From: Mytilinidion resinicola
Lineage: Eukaryota; Ascomycota; Dothideomycetes; Mytilinidiales; Mytilinidiaceae
Reading direction: 5' to 3'
NCBI RefSeq assembly: GCF_010093595.1
Contig: NW_022985438.1
Coordinates: 547,241-611,240, forward strand
Length of the DNA stretch: 64,000 nucleotides
Shown: piece by piece, positions 63,615 to 64,000 of the stretch
Position numbering within the stretch: the first letter of the stretch is position 1
Layout of the letters: each line of letters starts with the position of its first letter
Translations under genes and position numbers: made by a program
Notes under the pieces: generated by a model
Told to the model about the DNA's origin: nothing
The model's database searches: none
The model's input: the letters and a program-made list of their open reading frames with translations, nothing else

Positions 63615-64000
63615 CCGGCTGGACTACAAAACATGGCTACATATCTTATTCCGGAATTTTCTTTGGGAAAGGAGGCGTTGTTTGCTTCTCTTTCTTTCTG
63701 ACCTGGCTGTTCACTACTAGGCATTTCCCATTCGGTCATGCAGGTATCAAGCCTTTCAAGATGCTTATTGGCATTCTCATGCTTTCTGGCGCCAACGAGA
63801 TGGAAAAGTGCTGGAAGTCTTCTTCCACAGACTGGAAATATTTGATTTGAAATGGACATATTCATGAAGGGGTTATCGGATGGAAAAGCTTTCTTCTTAG
63901 TCGGGGCATCAATACCAGGGCACCAATCTTTACCCATTCAATTGCTACTGCTTGTGATCGAGTGCGATATGGAACTTTTGAAGGAGATATGAATCGCCCT
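63615..64000. other. 3' flank of the BTB gene to window end
   Basis: About 385 bp. The antisense frame 63377..63937 crosses the BTB exon and its flank and is a shadow. Nothing else is visible. Confidence 0.45.

Noticed and set aside
63377..63937. Minus-strand 186-codon frame
   Set aside because: Antisense across the BTB exon and its 3' flank; no domain.

Overview
This is eukaryotic DNA from a filamentous ascomycete (Pezizomycotina). Class Dothideomycetes is my best guess. The genes carry short GT..AG introns, mostly 47-60 nt, with fungal branch sites (ctaac, ctaat) close to the acceptor. Intergenic spaces are compact, genes lie on both strands, and the families are typically fungal: Zn2Cys6 regulator, fungal ATP12, OSBP with FFAT motif, D-arabinono-lactone oxidase, GH62, histidine acid phosphatase and a pogo/Fot1-type transposon. 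I rebuilt 20 protein genes with about three dozen introns by checking donor, acceptor and phase. Two more genes are less secure because their starts are unresolved.

Layout. 0-6.3 kb: 3' end of the delta-COP gene (RET2), two heptamer repeats, and a 1368-aa F-box protein with poly-Gln. 6.9-14.1 kb: a SUKH (SMI1/KNR4) protein, a 2.2-kb gap without a gene, and a six-exon Zn2Cys6 regulator, divergent from ATP12 (14.8-16.0 kb). 16.7-24.4 kb: an Osh1-type oxysterol-binding protein followed in tandem by a SAC/hSac2 phosphoinositide phosphatase; both act on PI4P. 24.9-30.4 kb: a small conserved protein, the lactone oxidase ALO1, a full-length 1664-bp pogo-type element with TA duplications inserted just upstream of ALO1, and a 91-aa small protein. 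30.8-32.2 kb: an orphan O-methyltransferase.

32.3-38.1 kb is gene-poor and holds many diverged copies of a dispersed repeat module. It contains a PAP2 lipid phosphatase whose first intron carries two copies of the module, and a degenerate array with a 34-bp period. 38.1-46.5 kb: an APC amino-acid permease, a small predicted membrane protein, a membrane-anchored phytase-like phosphatase, the mitochondrial phosphate carrier and a WRAP73/Wdr8 WD40 protein. 47.2-48.3 kb: a GH62 arabinofuranosidase broken by one in-frame TAA. 49.4-53.7 kb: three lineage-type hypothetical proteins. 56.3-63.6 kb: a 1010-aa poly-Gln protein, a ToxD-like reductase and a BTB protein.

Most genes are housekeeping. The most unusual signals are the repeat module, including its copies inside an intron; the 34-bp array; the GH62 nonsense codon; the transposon beside ALO1; and an excess of stop-free introns whose length is a multiple of three. 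I saw no CRISPR array, tRNA, rRNA or secondary-metabolite backbone gene.
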